From Paenibacillus silviterrae (GTDB lineage Bacteria; Bacillota; Bacilli; Paenibacillales; NBRC-103111), in NCBI RefSeq assembly GCF_030167925.1, contig NZ_JASKUT010000001.1, positions 2,604,001 to 2,668,000 of the forward strand: DNA of 64,000 nucleotides, read 5' to 3'. The position numbers and the translations under genes are program-made. The notes beneath the pieces are model-generated. The model ran no database searches. It saw only the letters and a list, made by a program, of their open reading frames with translations, and had not been told where the DNA came from. Below are positions 9,465-15,935 of the stretch, piece by piece. Position 1 is the stretch's first letter. Every line of letters begins with the position of its first letter.

Positions 9465-9747
9465 CCTTGTGTTCCCTCCTTGTTGTCCTTAGGGTACACA
9501 ATTAATAACAGTAATATTACGCTATTTCCTTACTGGTTCAATGCGAAAATGATTTTTGCCATGCGACTGACTCTCCTCCCTGGTTTTCTTGCATATTCAT
9601 CATTAGGCGTTCCATTTGCAGCCTTCTTTATGTCTAGATTTTACCATCCAACAGCATGCCCGGTTTCTCATGGATTGCTCATGTGCACAGTCATGGCTCG
9701 AACAGCAATATCCATAGGCTTTTAAGCCAACACTAACCAGCTTGTAT

Positions 9748-9996
9748 TCATTCCGTAAATAACCTAAAGTCCTCCGGCGGAGGATCCTCCCAGGCGCGTA
9801 TGATAAGGATTGTCTCCGGATCTGTTTTATCCCATTCGATAAAACCTTCTTTAGCCAGTATCGCAAGCGAATCCCATACACGTTTTTCATTCCGCCCTGT
9901 CTTGATCGTTAGTTCGTGGATCGTTGGCGTTCTTCTACGGATAGCTGTAAAGTTTCCAATTATACGTAACAGCTTACGCTCGGCATCATGAAGCAT
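9748..9996 (-). CDS. Small HTH protein, LexA-box controlled, host copy
   Basis: An 82-residue protein with a winged-helix-like pattern (RRRTPTIHELTIKTGRNEKRV) followed by a short acidic tail with PPPED. It aligns without gaps, apart from two residues near the end, to the prophage protein at 13,005 (58 of 82 positions identical by hand count). Its start overlaps the end of the upstream 66-residue gene, so the two are translated together. Transcription comes from a promoter with two LexA boxes. The role is unknown; a damage-induced DNA-binding regulator is an inference. Confidence 0.7.
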   Translation of the reverse strand: MLHDAERKLLRIIGNFTAIRRRTPTIHELTIKTGRNEKRVWDSLAILAKEGFIEWDKTDPETILIIRAWEDPPPEDFRLFTE

Positions 9997-10186
9997 ATTG
10001 ATTCACCGGCTTCACTGCCAGAATGTTCTCAATTCGAAAAGTTCTTGGATCATTTCGATGTAAACAATGTGCCTTAACGATACCGCCAACTGATGATTTC
10101 ACATGGATCCGCCGCTGGGTGATTCGTTCGTCAAGGCCAATATAAATAATATCAATTGTTTTTCCAACGTATTTTCCCATATTCAT
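9986..10186 (-). CDS. Small WYL-like or YolD-like protein, LexA-box controlled
   Basis: A 66-residue protein. The segment KAHCLHRNDPRTFRIENILA resembles the C-terminal strand-helix of WYL domains, which bind ligands or nucleic acid in regulators. It is the first gene behind a promoter with two LexA boxes and overlaps the following HTH gene by 11 bp. An assignment beyond 'WYL-like' is not justified. Confidence 0.6.
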   Translation of the reverse strand: MNMGKYVGKTIDIIYIGLDERITQRRIHVKSSVGGIVKAHCLHRNDPRTFRIENILAVKPVNQYAS

Positions 10187-10205
10187 ACATATTTCACCTC
10201 TAATA

Positions 10206-10255
10206 AGAACGTTTGTTCTATACTATGTTATACAGAACAAACGTTCTTTATACAA
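10206..10255 (-). promoter_or_regulatory. SOS promoter with two LexA (DinR) boxes
   Basis: On the minus strand there is a -35 TTGTAT (10,250-10,255), a 17-bp spacer and a -10 TATAAC (10,227-10,232). The spacer contains GAACGTTTGTTC (10,235-10,246) and a second GAACAAACGTTC lies at 10,207-10,218. Both match the Gram-positive LexA consensus GAAC-N4-GTTC. The first box fills the spacer, so repressor binding would block RNA polymerase directly. Confidence 0.85.
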
Positions 10256-10265
10256 GGGGGGCTTA

Positions 10266-10303
10266 ACTATACAAAAAAATAGCACACCCACAGGGGCATG
10301 CCA
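10266..10303 (-). terminator. Terminator of the cotJ operon tail
   Basis: On the minus strand a GCATGCCC / GGGTGTGC stem (with G-T pairs) is followed by ATTTTTTT. It lies just after the gene ending at 10,313. Confidence 0.65.
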
Positions 10304-10312
10304 GTTCTTAAG

Positions 10313-10687
10313 CTAATCCATCGGGCCGGCGGCCCAGTTATCGTAGCTTGCAGCGGCCGGTGGGGCATGCAGCACCATCTGGGCAATAAGTCTTGTATTG
10401 TCCAGTTTATTCCTGACATAAGTCAGCTCGCTCTTCGCCTGCTCCGCAGCCAGCTTCGCCTTCAATACAAGACGTCGCAGCTCATGCGTATGAGGCCATA
10501 GCTCCGCCTCACGCGCCTGCTCATTCTTGCCCTGAATCGTCCCCTGGTAGAAAAGCTCGTTCGTCTTGGCCGTTAACGCCAGCCTGCTCTCCTCCAAGTA
10601 GGACAACGCCTTCAAATAATCCTGCTCCGCCCGCAGTACCCGTTCCGGGAGCGACTGCAGCTCCAGCAGAATATCCTCCTTCTGCAC
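10313..10687 (-). CDS. Hypothetical protein downstream of cotJC
   Basis: A 124-residue, mostly helical, charged protein with heptad-like leucine spacing (about residues 10-105) suggesting a coiled coil, and a Pro/Ala-rich C-terminus. It starts 25 bp after the cotJC stop on the same strand with GGAGG upstream, so it is probably the last gene of the cotJ operon. In the present arrangement the prophage separates it by about 41.5 kb from the cotJ promoter. Not recognised; a spore-coat role is inferred only from context. Confidence 0.65.
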   Translation of the reverse strand: MQKEDILLELQSLPERVLRAEQDYLKALSYLEESRLALTAKTNELFYQGTIQGKNEQAREAELWPHTHELRRLVLKAKLAAEQAKSELTYVRNKLDNTRLIAQMVLHAPPAAASYDNWAAGPMD

Positions 10688-10712
10688 AGCGCCAACCTCC
10701 CATTGATCTTAT

Positions 10713-11093
10713 TTAAAATATTTTCTTCTGCTGCCGGTCCGCCTTAAGAATTTCGACCGCTTCACGGAAGCGCATCGAATGCACAACCTCCCGCTCCCGC
10801 AGGAATTTCAGACCGTCTTGCAAATCGACATCGTCGGTCATATCGATGAGCCATTGGTATGTAGCTCTGGCCTTCTCTTCAGCCGCAATATCCTCGTACA
10901 AATCGGCGATCGGGTCACCCTTCGCCTGTATGTAGGCCGCTGTCCACGGCACACCGCTGGCATTTTGATAAAACAGGGCATTGTCGTGCGCCACGTAATG
11001 ATCATCGAGTCCCGCGGCCTTCAGCATCTCCGGTGTCGCATCCTTTGTCAGCTTATACACCATGGTCGCAATCATTTCTAGATGGGCAAATTC
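10713..11093 (-). pseudogene. cotJC: cotJC, 3' portion (codons 66-189), cut by the prophage
   Basis: Reads EFAHLEMIATMVYKLTK and on through YHASGVPWTAA-type and DLYEDIAAEEKARAT segments to the normal CotJC end VEILKADRQQKKIF. CotJC is a spore coat protein of the manganese-catalase fold. The frame runs on into the prophage for only seven more codons and then meets a TAA (11,115 region), so there is no natural start here; the in-frame ATG at 11,075 lacks a good Shine-Dalgarno site. The missing first 65 codons are at 52,592-52,788. Joined at the shared core, the two parts give 570 bp, that is 189 residues. Confidence 0.95.
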
Positions 11094-11116
11094 TTTAGCG
11101 CCAATATGTTATAAGT
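11070..11116. other. attL: left prophage junction
   Basis: The common core GCAAATTC is at 11,086-11,093. To its left is cotJC coding sequence. To its right is phage sequence, including the arm ATGTTATAAGT (11,106-11,116). This arm is the inverted partner, with one mismatch, of ACCTATAACAT at 52,575-52,585 in attR. Confidence 0.9.
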
Positions 11117-11204
11117 ATTTTTATCTTCTGTATAATATATGAATGAGCTCCTTACAAATGTCTTTTTGAAATTAAATATTTCTTGCCACCTAAATATACA
11201 CAAC

Positions 11205-11240
11205 AAAAAAGACCCGACGAGGATTATATCCTTTCGGGTT
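11205..11240 (-). terminator. Terminator facing the cotJC 3' fragment
   Basis: On the minus strand a CCCGAAAGGAT / ATCCTCGTCGGG hairpin is followed by TCTTTTTTG. It lies 110 bp inside the prophage and points towards the truncated cotJC, so it would stop prophage transcripts before they enter the host operon. Confidence 0.8.
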
Positions 11241-11367
11241 TATACCTGCAGCTAGATTTTAACCTCAGCCGTTAATGATTTCTTTGCTAACGTTTCTCAT
11301 TTGTTTTTTATTAACCCTGTTGAATTCGATGTAATAAGGTAATAATTAAAAAATATGGAGGTGGCAT

Positions 11368-11817
11368 ATGTATTATTTATTTGCAAATATCATTATCTTG
11401 AATATGGTTGTGTTCTTTATGAAAAAGAGATTATCAAAAATTGATTATTATACTACTGTTTTTTTTGCATTGTTCTTAAATTCCTTCGTTGATGTTTTTC
11501 TTGACTTTAAGTATGACTTGTATGGATTCTTTAGACATGGTGTTGATTGGCAGTATAGTTTTATATTATTTGGTGTATTACCACAAGCAAGCATTATTTT
11601 TATCAATTATTACCCCTTTTCGGGTGGTAAATTACAACAGGTAAAGTATATTCTGCAAACCAGCATTCTGTTTACAATGTGGGAGTGGATAACGTCATAC
11701 ACATGGGTTTTTTATTACAATGGATGGAATCCCATGTACTCGCTATTATGCTATCCGTTAATTTTTTTAATTCTCGTACTCAACTACCATTTTGTTCGGC
11801 ACTTATTGCAAAAATAG
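11368..11817 (+). CDS. CBO0543-type membrane protein, prophage copy 1
   Basis: A 149-residue A+T-rich gene with four or five predicted membrane spans. The core NSFVDVFLDFKYDLYGFF followed by a GVDWQY segment and the WEW motif is shared with the relative at 33,937, so both belong to the CBO0543-type family of unknown function. The start at ATG 11,368 follows GGAGGTGG. It is transcribed opposite to the lytic genes, as expected for a gene expressed in the lysogen. Confidence 0.7.
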   Translation: MYYLFANIIILNMVVFFMKKRLSKIDYYTTVFFALFLNSFVDVFLDFKYDLYGFFRHGVDWQYSFILFGVLPQASIIFINYYPFSGGKLQQVKYILQTSILFTMWEWITSYTWVFYYNGWNPMYSLLCYPLIFLILVLNYHFVRHLLQK

Positions 11818-11952
11818 TACTCGGGGAAATGTTGACCATAAAAGATTTCAGTTCGTGACGCAAAACTAAACTAAAATTTATAAAGAAATATTCTATATAT
11901 TAACATATTTGATATTGTATATCTTTGGTTTAATGCACTACATTAAAATTGT

Positions 11953-11973
11953 CTGTTTCAATTGCCGAAACAG
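11953..11973 (+). promoter_or_regulatory. Hairpin or operator in the sda leader
   Basis: CTGTTTC (11,953-11,959) and GAAACAG (11,967-11,973) form a perfect 7-bp inverted repeat with a 7-nt gap. It ends 13 nt before the Shine-Dalgarno sequence of the Sda-like gene. It could be an operator or an RNA hairpin; the sequence does not decide. Confidence 0.5.
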
Positions 11974-11998
11974 TGACAACTTGCATAGGGAGCTTACT

Positions 11999-12163
11999 GT
12001 GGATATGAACGAAAAATTGACTCTGTCGGAACTAGAGGAAGATGTCTTGCTTATGGCCTATAAAGATGCTGTAATTTTAAAGTTACCGCAAGAATTTATT
12101 TCAGTGCTAAGACAAGAAATACACAGGAGAAACTTAGAAGTTATAGCTGATGATAATGATTAA
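11999..12163 (+). CDS. sda: Sda-like sporulation histidine kinase inhibitor
   Basis: A 54-residue product (52 if started at ATG 12,005). The stretch LLMAYKDAVILKLPQEFISV followed by LRQEIHRRNL matches the Sda pattern LL..Y..A....L...FI.l...EI.RR.L of the helical-hairpin anti-kinase, including the Leu and Phe of the loop that contacts KinA (Leu21 and Phe25 in B. subtilis). Sda binds the dimerisation domain of KinA and halts the phosphorelay when replication is disturbed. The GTG at 11,999 is preferred because AGGGAG lies 6 nt upstream. Longer readings from 11,909 are not needed. Carriage on a prophage sitting in a spore-coat gene is unusual. The family call rests on motif reading only. Confidence 0.78.
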   Translation: MDMNEKLTLSELEEDVLLMAYKDAVILKLPQEFISVLRQEIHRRNLEVIADDND

Positions 12164-12171
12164 TAGCATTG

Positions 12172-12254
12172 GACCATTGTGAAAGACCGCTACCCTTAGG
12201 CTGCTTAAGGTAACGTTCTTATACGCTTTTATTGCCGAAAGCGTCGCAATGGTC
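12172..12254. repeat. Nested inverted-repeat element
   Basis: Outer arms GACCATTGTG (12,173-12,182) and CGCAATGGTC pair at 9 of 10 positions. Inside, AAGACCGCTACC pairs with GGTAACGTTCTT at 10 of 12 positions around a CTTA-GGCTGC-TTAAG loop. It lies just after the Sda-like gene and before the lipoprotein gene. No coding potential is seen. It could be a small MITE-like insertion or a structured RNA. Confidence 0.5.
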
Positions 12255-12405
12255 GGCTGATACTTCCGCCTTGTGAAATCTGTTGATATGCTGTTGATAA
12301 TGTTGTGGATTGAGATTCGTAACACAATGATGCTCGAAACTAAATCCCTCAAGTAGGCGTAAATATGGATGTAAAATATACCATATTGAAGGGATAACAA
12401 GCCAA

Positions 12406-12918
12406 ATGAGAAGATTCACAATTATTGTATCTGTTGCTGCAGTAGTGTTTACATCTCTCTCTGCCTGCGGAAAATCAACAAACCCACCGGTTGCGACAAC
12501 CGCCCCAACGCAAACGGCGATATCGACTAATGATGAAGCATGGAAAGGCAGCCTAACTGAGATTGCTAATAGCAGCAAGACCGCAACTGAGAAGTTCGAT
12601 GAGGTTACAAAGTTAGCACGAGCATATAAGGCAAGTGATGCGGAGATAACAGCATACGAGGCATACATTTTAAGTGAGTATAAAAACAAGACTTATTTAA
12701 GTGATATTTCAAACCATGTATACATGCTAACCAATGTTTTTAAAGCCACCGTAGTAGAGAGACATTATGCGGATAAAGATAAAAAACCAATTGATTCGTT
12801 TGCTCTCGACTTCTTACAAAACACAAAATATACATACAGAGGCACCGAAACGGTTGGAAGCGACTCAGTTAAATCCAACGAAAAACAGATGGACAAAGCA
12901 ATATTAAATATAAAATAA
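12406..12918 (+). CDS. Small secreted lipoprotein, lysogenic conversion candidate
   Basis: A 170-residue protein with a signal peptide (residues 1-20) and lipobox LSAC, the Cys being the expected lipidation site at about residue 21, followed by a Thr/Pro/Ala-rich linker. The mature part is charged and helical with no recognised domain. The gene is plus strand, opposite to the lytic operon, and A+T-rich, which suggests expression in the lysogen; superinfection exclusion is one possible job but is not shown. A bidirectional terminator follows. Confidence 0.7.
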   Translation: MRRFTIIVSVAAVVFTSLSACGKSTNPPVATTAPTQTAISTNDEAWKGSLTEIANSSKTATEKFDEVTKLARAYKASDAEITAYEAYILSEYKNKTYLSDISNHVYMLTNVFKATVVERHYADKDKKPIDSFALDFLQNTKYTYRGTETVGSDSVKSNEKQMDKAILNIK

Positions 12919-12931
12919 AAGTCCTAATGAA

Positions 12932-12978
12932 AAAAATCCCACTAGCCAGCTCTCAGGGCTTGTGGGATGTGCTTTTTA
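12932..12978. terminator. Bidirectional terminator
   Basis: ATCCCAC (12,936-12,942) pairs with GTGGGAT (12,962-12,968), with an inner AGCC/GGGCT pairing. An A-run lies to the left and CTTTTTATT to the right, so it serves both the lipoprotein gene and the convergent HTH gene. Confidence 0.8.
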
Positions 12979-13004
12979 TTAAGTAACAATTTTTTGCTAA
13001 AACC

Positions 13005-13259
13005 TTATTCAATAAACAGCTTATAGTCGTTGTATTCAGGCGGAGGATTCTCCCAGGCTCGAAGCAATAATATGCTCTCCGGATCGTCCTGGCTCCACTC
13101 AATGAAATCTTCATCGGCAAGCACGGCCAGTGACTTGTATATACTCTTCTCGAAACGACCGGTCTTTATCGTCAGCTCATTGATCGTTGGAGTCCTACCT
13201 CGTATGGCTAAAAAGTTGGAGATAATCCTTAACAATTTACGTTCATGGTCAGGAAGCAT
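13005..13259 (-). CDS. Small HTH protein, LexA-box controlled, prophage copy
   Basis: An 84-residue winged-helix-like protein, 58 of 82 aligned residues identical to the host protein at 9,748 (shared TPTI.ELTIKTGR segment and PPPE tail). The start ATG 13,259 overlaps the end of the upstream LexA-like frame by 11 bp. It is downstream of a promoter with a LexA box. Having close copies inside and outside the prophage points to exchange between phage and host or to an older related insertion. Confidence 0.7.
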   Translation of the reverse strand: MLPDHERKLLRIISNFLAIRGRTPTINELTIKTGRFEKSIYKSLAVLADEDFIEWSQDDPESILLLRAWENPPPEYNDYKLFIE

Positions 13260-13673
13260 CAAGACTCACCAACACTTTTAACGTCCTCGGTGATGATTCA
13301 TCCCACGTGATAGCTCCTCGGTTTCGTAACCTCTCCAAATGGCCGTACACTGTGCTTGGCGATTTCAGGTCTACAAGAGTGCCTATCTCGCGAATCGTAG
13401 GCGGGTAACCCTTCTCTATGATGTACTGGTGAATAACTTTTAAAATTTCCGCTTGCTTGCGAGAGAGTGTTTTTGTTAAAGGATTGAGTTGGTTACCTTT
13501 GAGTACGTTTAATTCGGCCTTAAGCTAGCAATTTTTTGTAACAATTCAAGCTCTCTATCGAAAGTCACGTTGTCATCACTACTCCGTATTATCTTTTCCC
13601 CATCGAACATTTCTTCAATGGTTTCCTCTATCAGATCTGAAAAATCACCCAAAACGCCGATGCATTGATCCAT
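13249..13673 (-). pseudogene. LexA DNA-binding-domain protein with a frameshift
   Basis: The first frame (ATG 13,673) gives 54 residues, beginning MDQCIGVLGDFSDLIEETIE and ending ELELLQKIASLRPN. The frame one base back continues as KAELNVLKGNQL, then LSRKQAEILKVIHQYIIEKG, YPPTIREIGTLVDLKSPST, and on to a stop at 13,249. The second part is a clear LexA N-terminal winged helix (compare GYPPSVREIAEALGLKSPST) and has no start codon of its own after an in-frame TAG. A 1-bp deletion near 13,528-13,533, or a frameshifting event, would join them. No S24 autocleavage domain follows, so the intact protein would be DNA-binding only. Confidence 0.7.
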
Positions 13674-13711
13674 CTTGACATCGCTCGCCCTTTATACCAA
13701 CATAAATTCTG

Positions 13712-13741
13712 TATATAGAATAACAGAACGTTTGTTCTCAA
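13712..13741 (-). promoter_or_regulatory. SOS promoter with LexA box in the prophage
   Basis: GAACGTTTGTTC at 13,726-13,737 is a perfect GAAC-N4-GTTC box. On the minus strand it lies between TTGAGA (13,736-13,741) and TATATA (13,712-13,717), overlapping the -35 and filling most of the spacer. It would place the LexA-like and HTH genes under host LexA control. Confidence 0.8.
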
Positions 13742-13778
13742 ATCAAGTGTTAAATAGTAAAGCTCCACCAAATGCAAA

Positions 13779-13820
13779 TAACCCCCATACAAAGCCCTCT
13801 GGCGGGCCTGTATGGGGTCG
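13779..13820 (-). terminator. Terminator of the late (lysis) operon
   Basis: CCCCATACA (13,783-13,791) pairs perfectly with TGTATGGGG (13,809-13,817), with an inner GCCC/GGGC pairing. On the minus strand it is followed by GTTATTTG. It lies 30 bp after the endolysin stop. Confidence 0.75.
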
Positions 13821-13846
13821 GTTCAAATTCTCAAGCGATTGGCAAT

Positions 13847-14665
13847 TTATTCACGGATGATTCCGGCTGCATCGCGTAGTTCGTCAGCAAGAGCTTTCTG
13901 GTGATCTCTGAGCCTCTTCCAAGCTTCAGCATCGTCTAATCGGCCTTCTGCCTCAGCTTTTTTTCTCTCGTCATCACACTTGAACCACTCCGGGGACAGG
14001 TATGAATCGATAATGTTGTTTGCTGTGCTTGAACTCAACTTCTTAGTCACGTTATCTCCTTCCTTCGACTTGAATTCCTGACCGGTATACTCACAAGCGG
14101 TCCGTGCTATCACCTCAGCGCAAAGGCGTTGAAACCCTTCATCCTGAAGCAGTTCAAGATCGTCTAGGTTTGTCATGAATGCATGCTCAATGAGGATCGC
14201 TGGGATTCCGTATCGCGCCGGAACACGGCACATATGGAAATCCGTCCACGTTCCCGGCATGCTTGGTACAATGTTTCGATCCGGATGGGGAAGGAGGCTG
14301 TCGGCGTACTTATCCCATATTTGAGCAAGCCGTTTGCTCTGCCCATGATCATGCCAATAAAAACACCAGTGGCCGCGAGCGTCACGGTTTCCGTTTGCGT
14401 CTGCGTGGATGCTAAAAAGAAGATCAGCACCGAACGTACGGGCCTTCTCAACACGCTCGTTTAAGAATATCTCGTCCTCATCATTCAATGGCTGCAGCTG
14501 TACGACTTCGAACCCATTCGCCTCAAGGAGTTCCTGTGCATATCGGGATACCCCAGCATTGAACGTATGCTCTTTAAACACAGCACCGGATGGTGTGACA
14601 ACTCCCTTGCCTCCCCCGCGATCATATGTGCTAGCAGAGTGCCCCGCGTCTAGCGCGATCTTCAT
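13847..14665 (-). CDS. Endolysin, N-acetylmuramoyl-L-alanine amidase (Amidase_3)
   Basis: A 272-residue protein. The amidase_3 domain covers about residues 1-185: LDAGHS supplies the first zinc His (residue 9), KEHTFN the zinc Glu, FSIHADAN the second His, and LIEHAFMTN the catalytic Glu. It cleaves the amide between MurNAc and L-Ala in peptidoglycan to release phage. The C-terminal 80 residues are charged and helical, probably wall-binding, but not a recognised domain. It overlaps the holin gene by 4 bp and has no signal peptide, so it depends on the holin. Confidence 0.9.
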   Translation of the reverse strand: MKIALDAGHSASTYDRGGGKGVVTPSGAVFKEHTFNAGVSRYAQELLEANGFEVVQLQPLNDEDEIFLNERVEKARTFGADLLFSIHADANGNRDARGHWCFYWHDHGQSKRLAQIWDKYADSLLPHPDRNIVPSMPGTWTDFHMCRVPARYGIPAILIEHAFMTNLDDLELLQDEGFQRLCAEVIARTACEYTGQEFKSKEGDNVTKKLSSSTANNIIDSYLSPEWFKCDDERKKAEAEGRLDDAEAWKRLRDHQKALADELRDAAGIIRE

Positions 14666-15072
14666 TTGCTGACCCCTTTCTGTTCAAAAGCCGACTGCAG
14701 TGCCTTTAATGGCCCGAGAGGAACACCAAGCTTCCCGCCGTTTTTCAAGATGCTTAAAAACTCTATAATGATATAGGCAACCACTACTCCATCACCAATT
14801 GCACCGTTGAGCTGAACACCGGGAACTGACTTTTCAACCATGTACACGCATCCGATAAGAATCACAACGTATGTCTTTTTAAATAGTCCCTGAATGCCGA
14901 TCCTCGGGCTTATTTTCTTCTGTACGTAGGCCACCATCAATCCAGTAGCAAAGTCGAATAACATCATGCCAATAAGTATCGTCAGGGCTAACCCAAGACC
15001 CCCGACCATCCAAGAAATTACGCCTCCTATAATACCTGTCCCTGCCTTTAGAATCACATCCATGCGCTCCAT
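14662..15072 (-). CDS. Phage holin (holin family 4 / TcdE-like)
   Basis: A 136-residue membrane protein with about three spans. The segment MMLFDFATGLMVAYVQKKIS with the later LKNGGKLGVP matches the phage_holin_4 (TcdE, toxin-secretion/lysis) family. It would permeabilise the membrane and let the downstream amidase reach the wall. The ATGA overlap with the amidase gene is a standard lysis-cassette arrangement. Confidence 0.88.
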   Translation of the reverse strand: MERMDVILKAGTGIIGGVISWMVGGLGLALTILIGMMLFDFATGLMVAYVQKKISPRIGIQGLFKKTYVVILIGCVYMVEKSVPGVQLNGAIGDGVVVAYIIIEFLSILKNGGKLGVPLGPLKALQSAFEQKGVSK

Positions 15073-15103
15073 ATATTCACCTCTCCATGCCCGTCATTTG
15101 GGC

Positions 15104-15132
15104 AATAAAATAGCCCCGATCGGCTCGGGGCG
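15104..15132 (-). terminator. Internal terminator before the lysis cassette
   Basis: On the minus strand a GCCCCGA / TCGGGGC hairpin (15,113-15,131) is followed by TATTTTATTG. It lies between the small tail genes and the holin gene, so the lysis cassette may be attenuated or have its own promoter. Confidence 0.7.
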
Positions 15133-15152
15133 GTAGCTAAGTCGCCTTATCT

Positions 15153-15290
15153 TTATTGGGGTAACGGCTTGCCATCTGTTCCGAGATCCATAGCTGATAA
15201 TTCGGCTTCAACGGCTGGCTGGAGATTTGCAGGCACCTGTTGGAAATTCTTATAACCTTTGATGATAAGAGTAACGTATACTGTAACCAT
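15153..15290 (-). CDS. CD1375-like small phage protein
   Basis: A 45-residue protein starting MVTVYVTLIIKGYKNFQQVP, with GGAGGAGGTG just upstream, which sets the start at 15,290 rather than 15,344. It matches the short CD1375-type proteins found between the tail fibre and holin genes of Firmicute phages (pattern Y..LI.KG...F..VP..L...V). Function unknown. It is related to the next small gene. Confidence 0.65.
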   Translation of the reverse strand: MVTVYVTLIIKGYKNFQQVPANLQPAVEAELSAMDLGTDGKPLPQ

Positions 15291-15336
15291 TGATTCACCT
15301 CCTCCCCGCAATATAAAAAGCAGCAACACAATGACC

Positions 15337-15447
15337 CTAGCCATTGTTTGCCGCCAGTAATAATTCGACTTCCGGTTTTAAATGTTCCGGCACATCATTG
15401 ATCGTTCTCAATTTCTTACGAATCAAATTCGCATATATCTGGGCCAT
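15337..15447 (-). CDS. XkdX/CD1375-like small phage protein
   Basis: A 36-residue reading frame, too short for most automated calls: MAQIYANLIRKKLRTINDVP, ending LLLAANNG. It shares the Y..LI.K....VP..L.PEVE pattern with the gene at 15,153, so the two look like a tandem duplication. Its ATG overlaps the stop of the upstream gene, which supports real translation. Confidence 0.6.
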   Translation of the reverse strand: MAQIYANLIRKKLRTINDVPEHLKPEVELLLAANNG

Positions 15448-15935
15448 CAGCTGGTGCCTCCTGAATTCTGTTCTACTTGTTCCAAACGTGATTCCAGTTG
15501 TGCGATGCGATCCGCTTGCTGTGCAATGAGTTCTCCTTGTTGTAGAATGATCTCGTACGCTTCAGCAAGCCCAAGCATCGTTTCTACTGTCTCCTGCTCC
15601 CGCTGGGTCGTGTCGGCGATCTGCTTCTCGTATGATTCAGCTATAGCTAACATGGTCGAGAGGCTTTCTGCTTCGAGCCTGTATGTCTTCTTATCTATCG
15701 TTTCAGGAAGCTGGTCTCTTACGTCTTTCAGACCTTCAGGCAACTTATCGCCCATTTCCAGCATCCGGTCCTCTGCCTGGGGCAGCTGGTCTACCAGGAT
15801 AAAGTCGTAAGCGCTACGGTCTATTCCCGTAATCGTATCGCTGCCGATAATGTCGGTATCGGTGAATTCTTTTACGTTCCGGGCGATAAAAATAACATCG
15901 CGGCTTTCTTTGTTATATACCAGTCCTATAATCAT
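15447..15935 (-). CDS. Coiled-coil phage tail-associated protein (XkdW position)
   Basis: A 162-residue protein. The N-terminal 50 residues are beta-rich (MIIGLVYNKESRDVIFIARN) and residues 85-158 form a long heptad-patterned helix (LAEAYEIILQQGELIAQQAD and following). It overlaps the fibre gene by 4 bp and the small XkdX-like gene by 1 bp. By position it corresponds to the XkdW-type proteins of PBSX-like phages, possibly a fibre chaperone or trimeriser. The family is not firmly recognised. Confidence 0.6.
   Translation of the reverse strand: MIIGLVYNKESRDVIFIARNVKEFTDTDIIGSDTITGIDRSAYDFILVDQLPQAEDRMLEMGDKLPEGLKDVRDQLPETIDKKTYRLEAESLSTMLAIAESYEKQIADTTQREQETVETMLGLAEAYEIILQQGELIAQQADRIAQLESRLEQVEQNSGGTS

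Noticed and set aside
9417..9725. A 102-codon plus-strand frame between the CBO0543-type gene and the HTH gene
   Set aside because: It overlaps the start of the minus-strand gene, has no Shine-Dalgarno site and an implausible composition.
11909..11998. N-terminal extension of the Sda-like protein from ATG 11,909
   Set aside because: The extension would include the leader hairpin and has no ribosome binding site; Sda proteins are about 46-54 residues.
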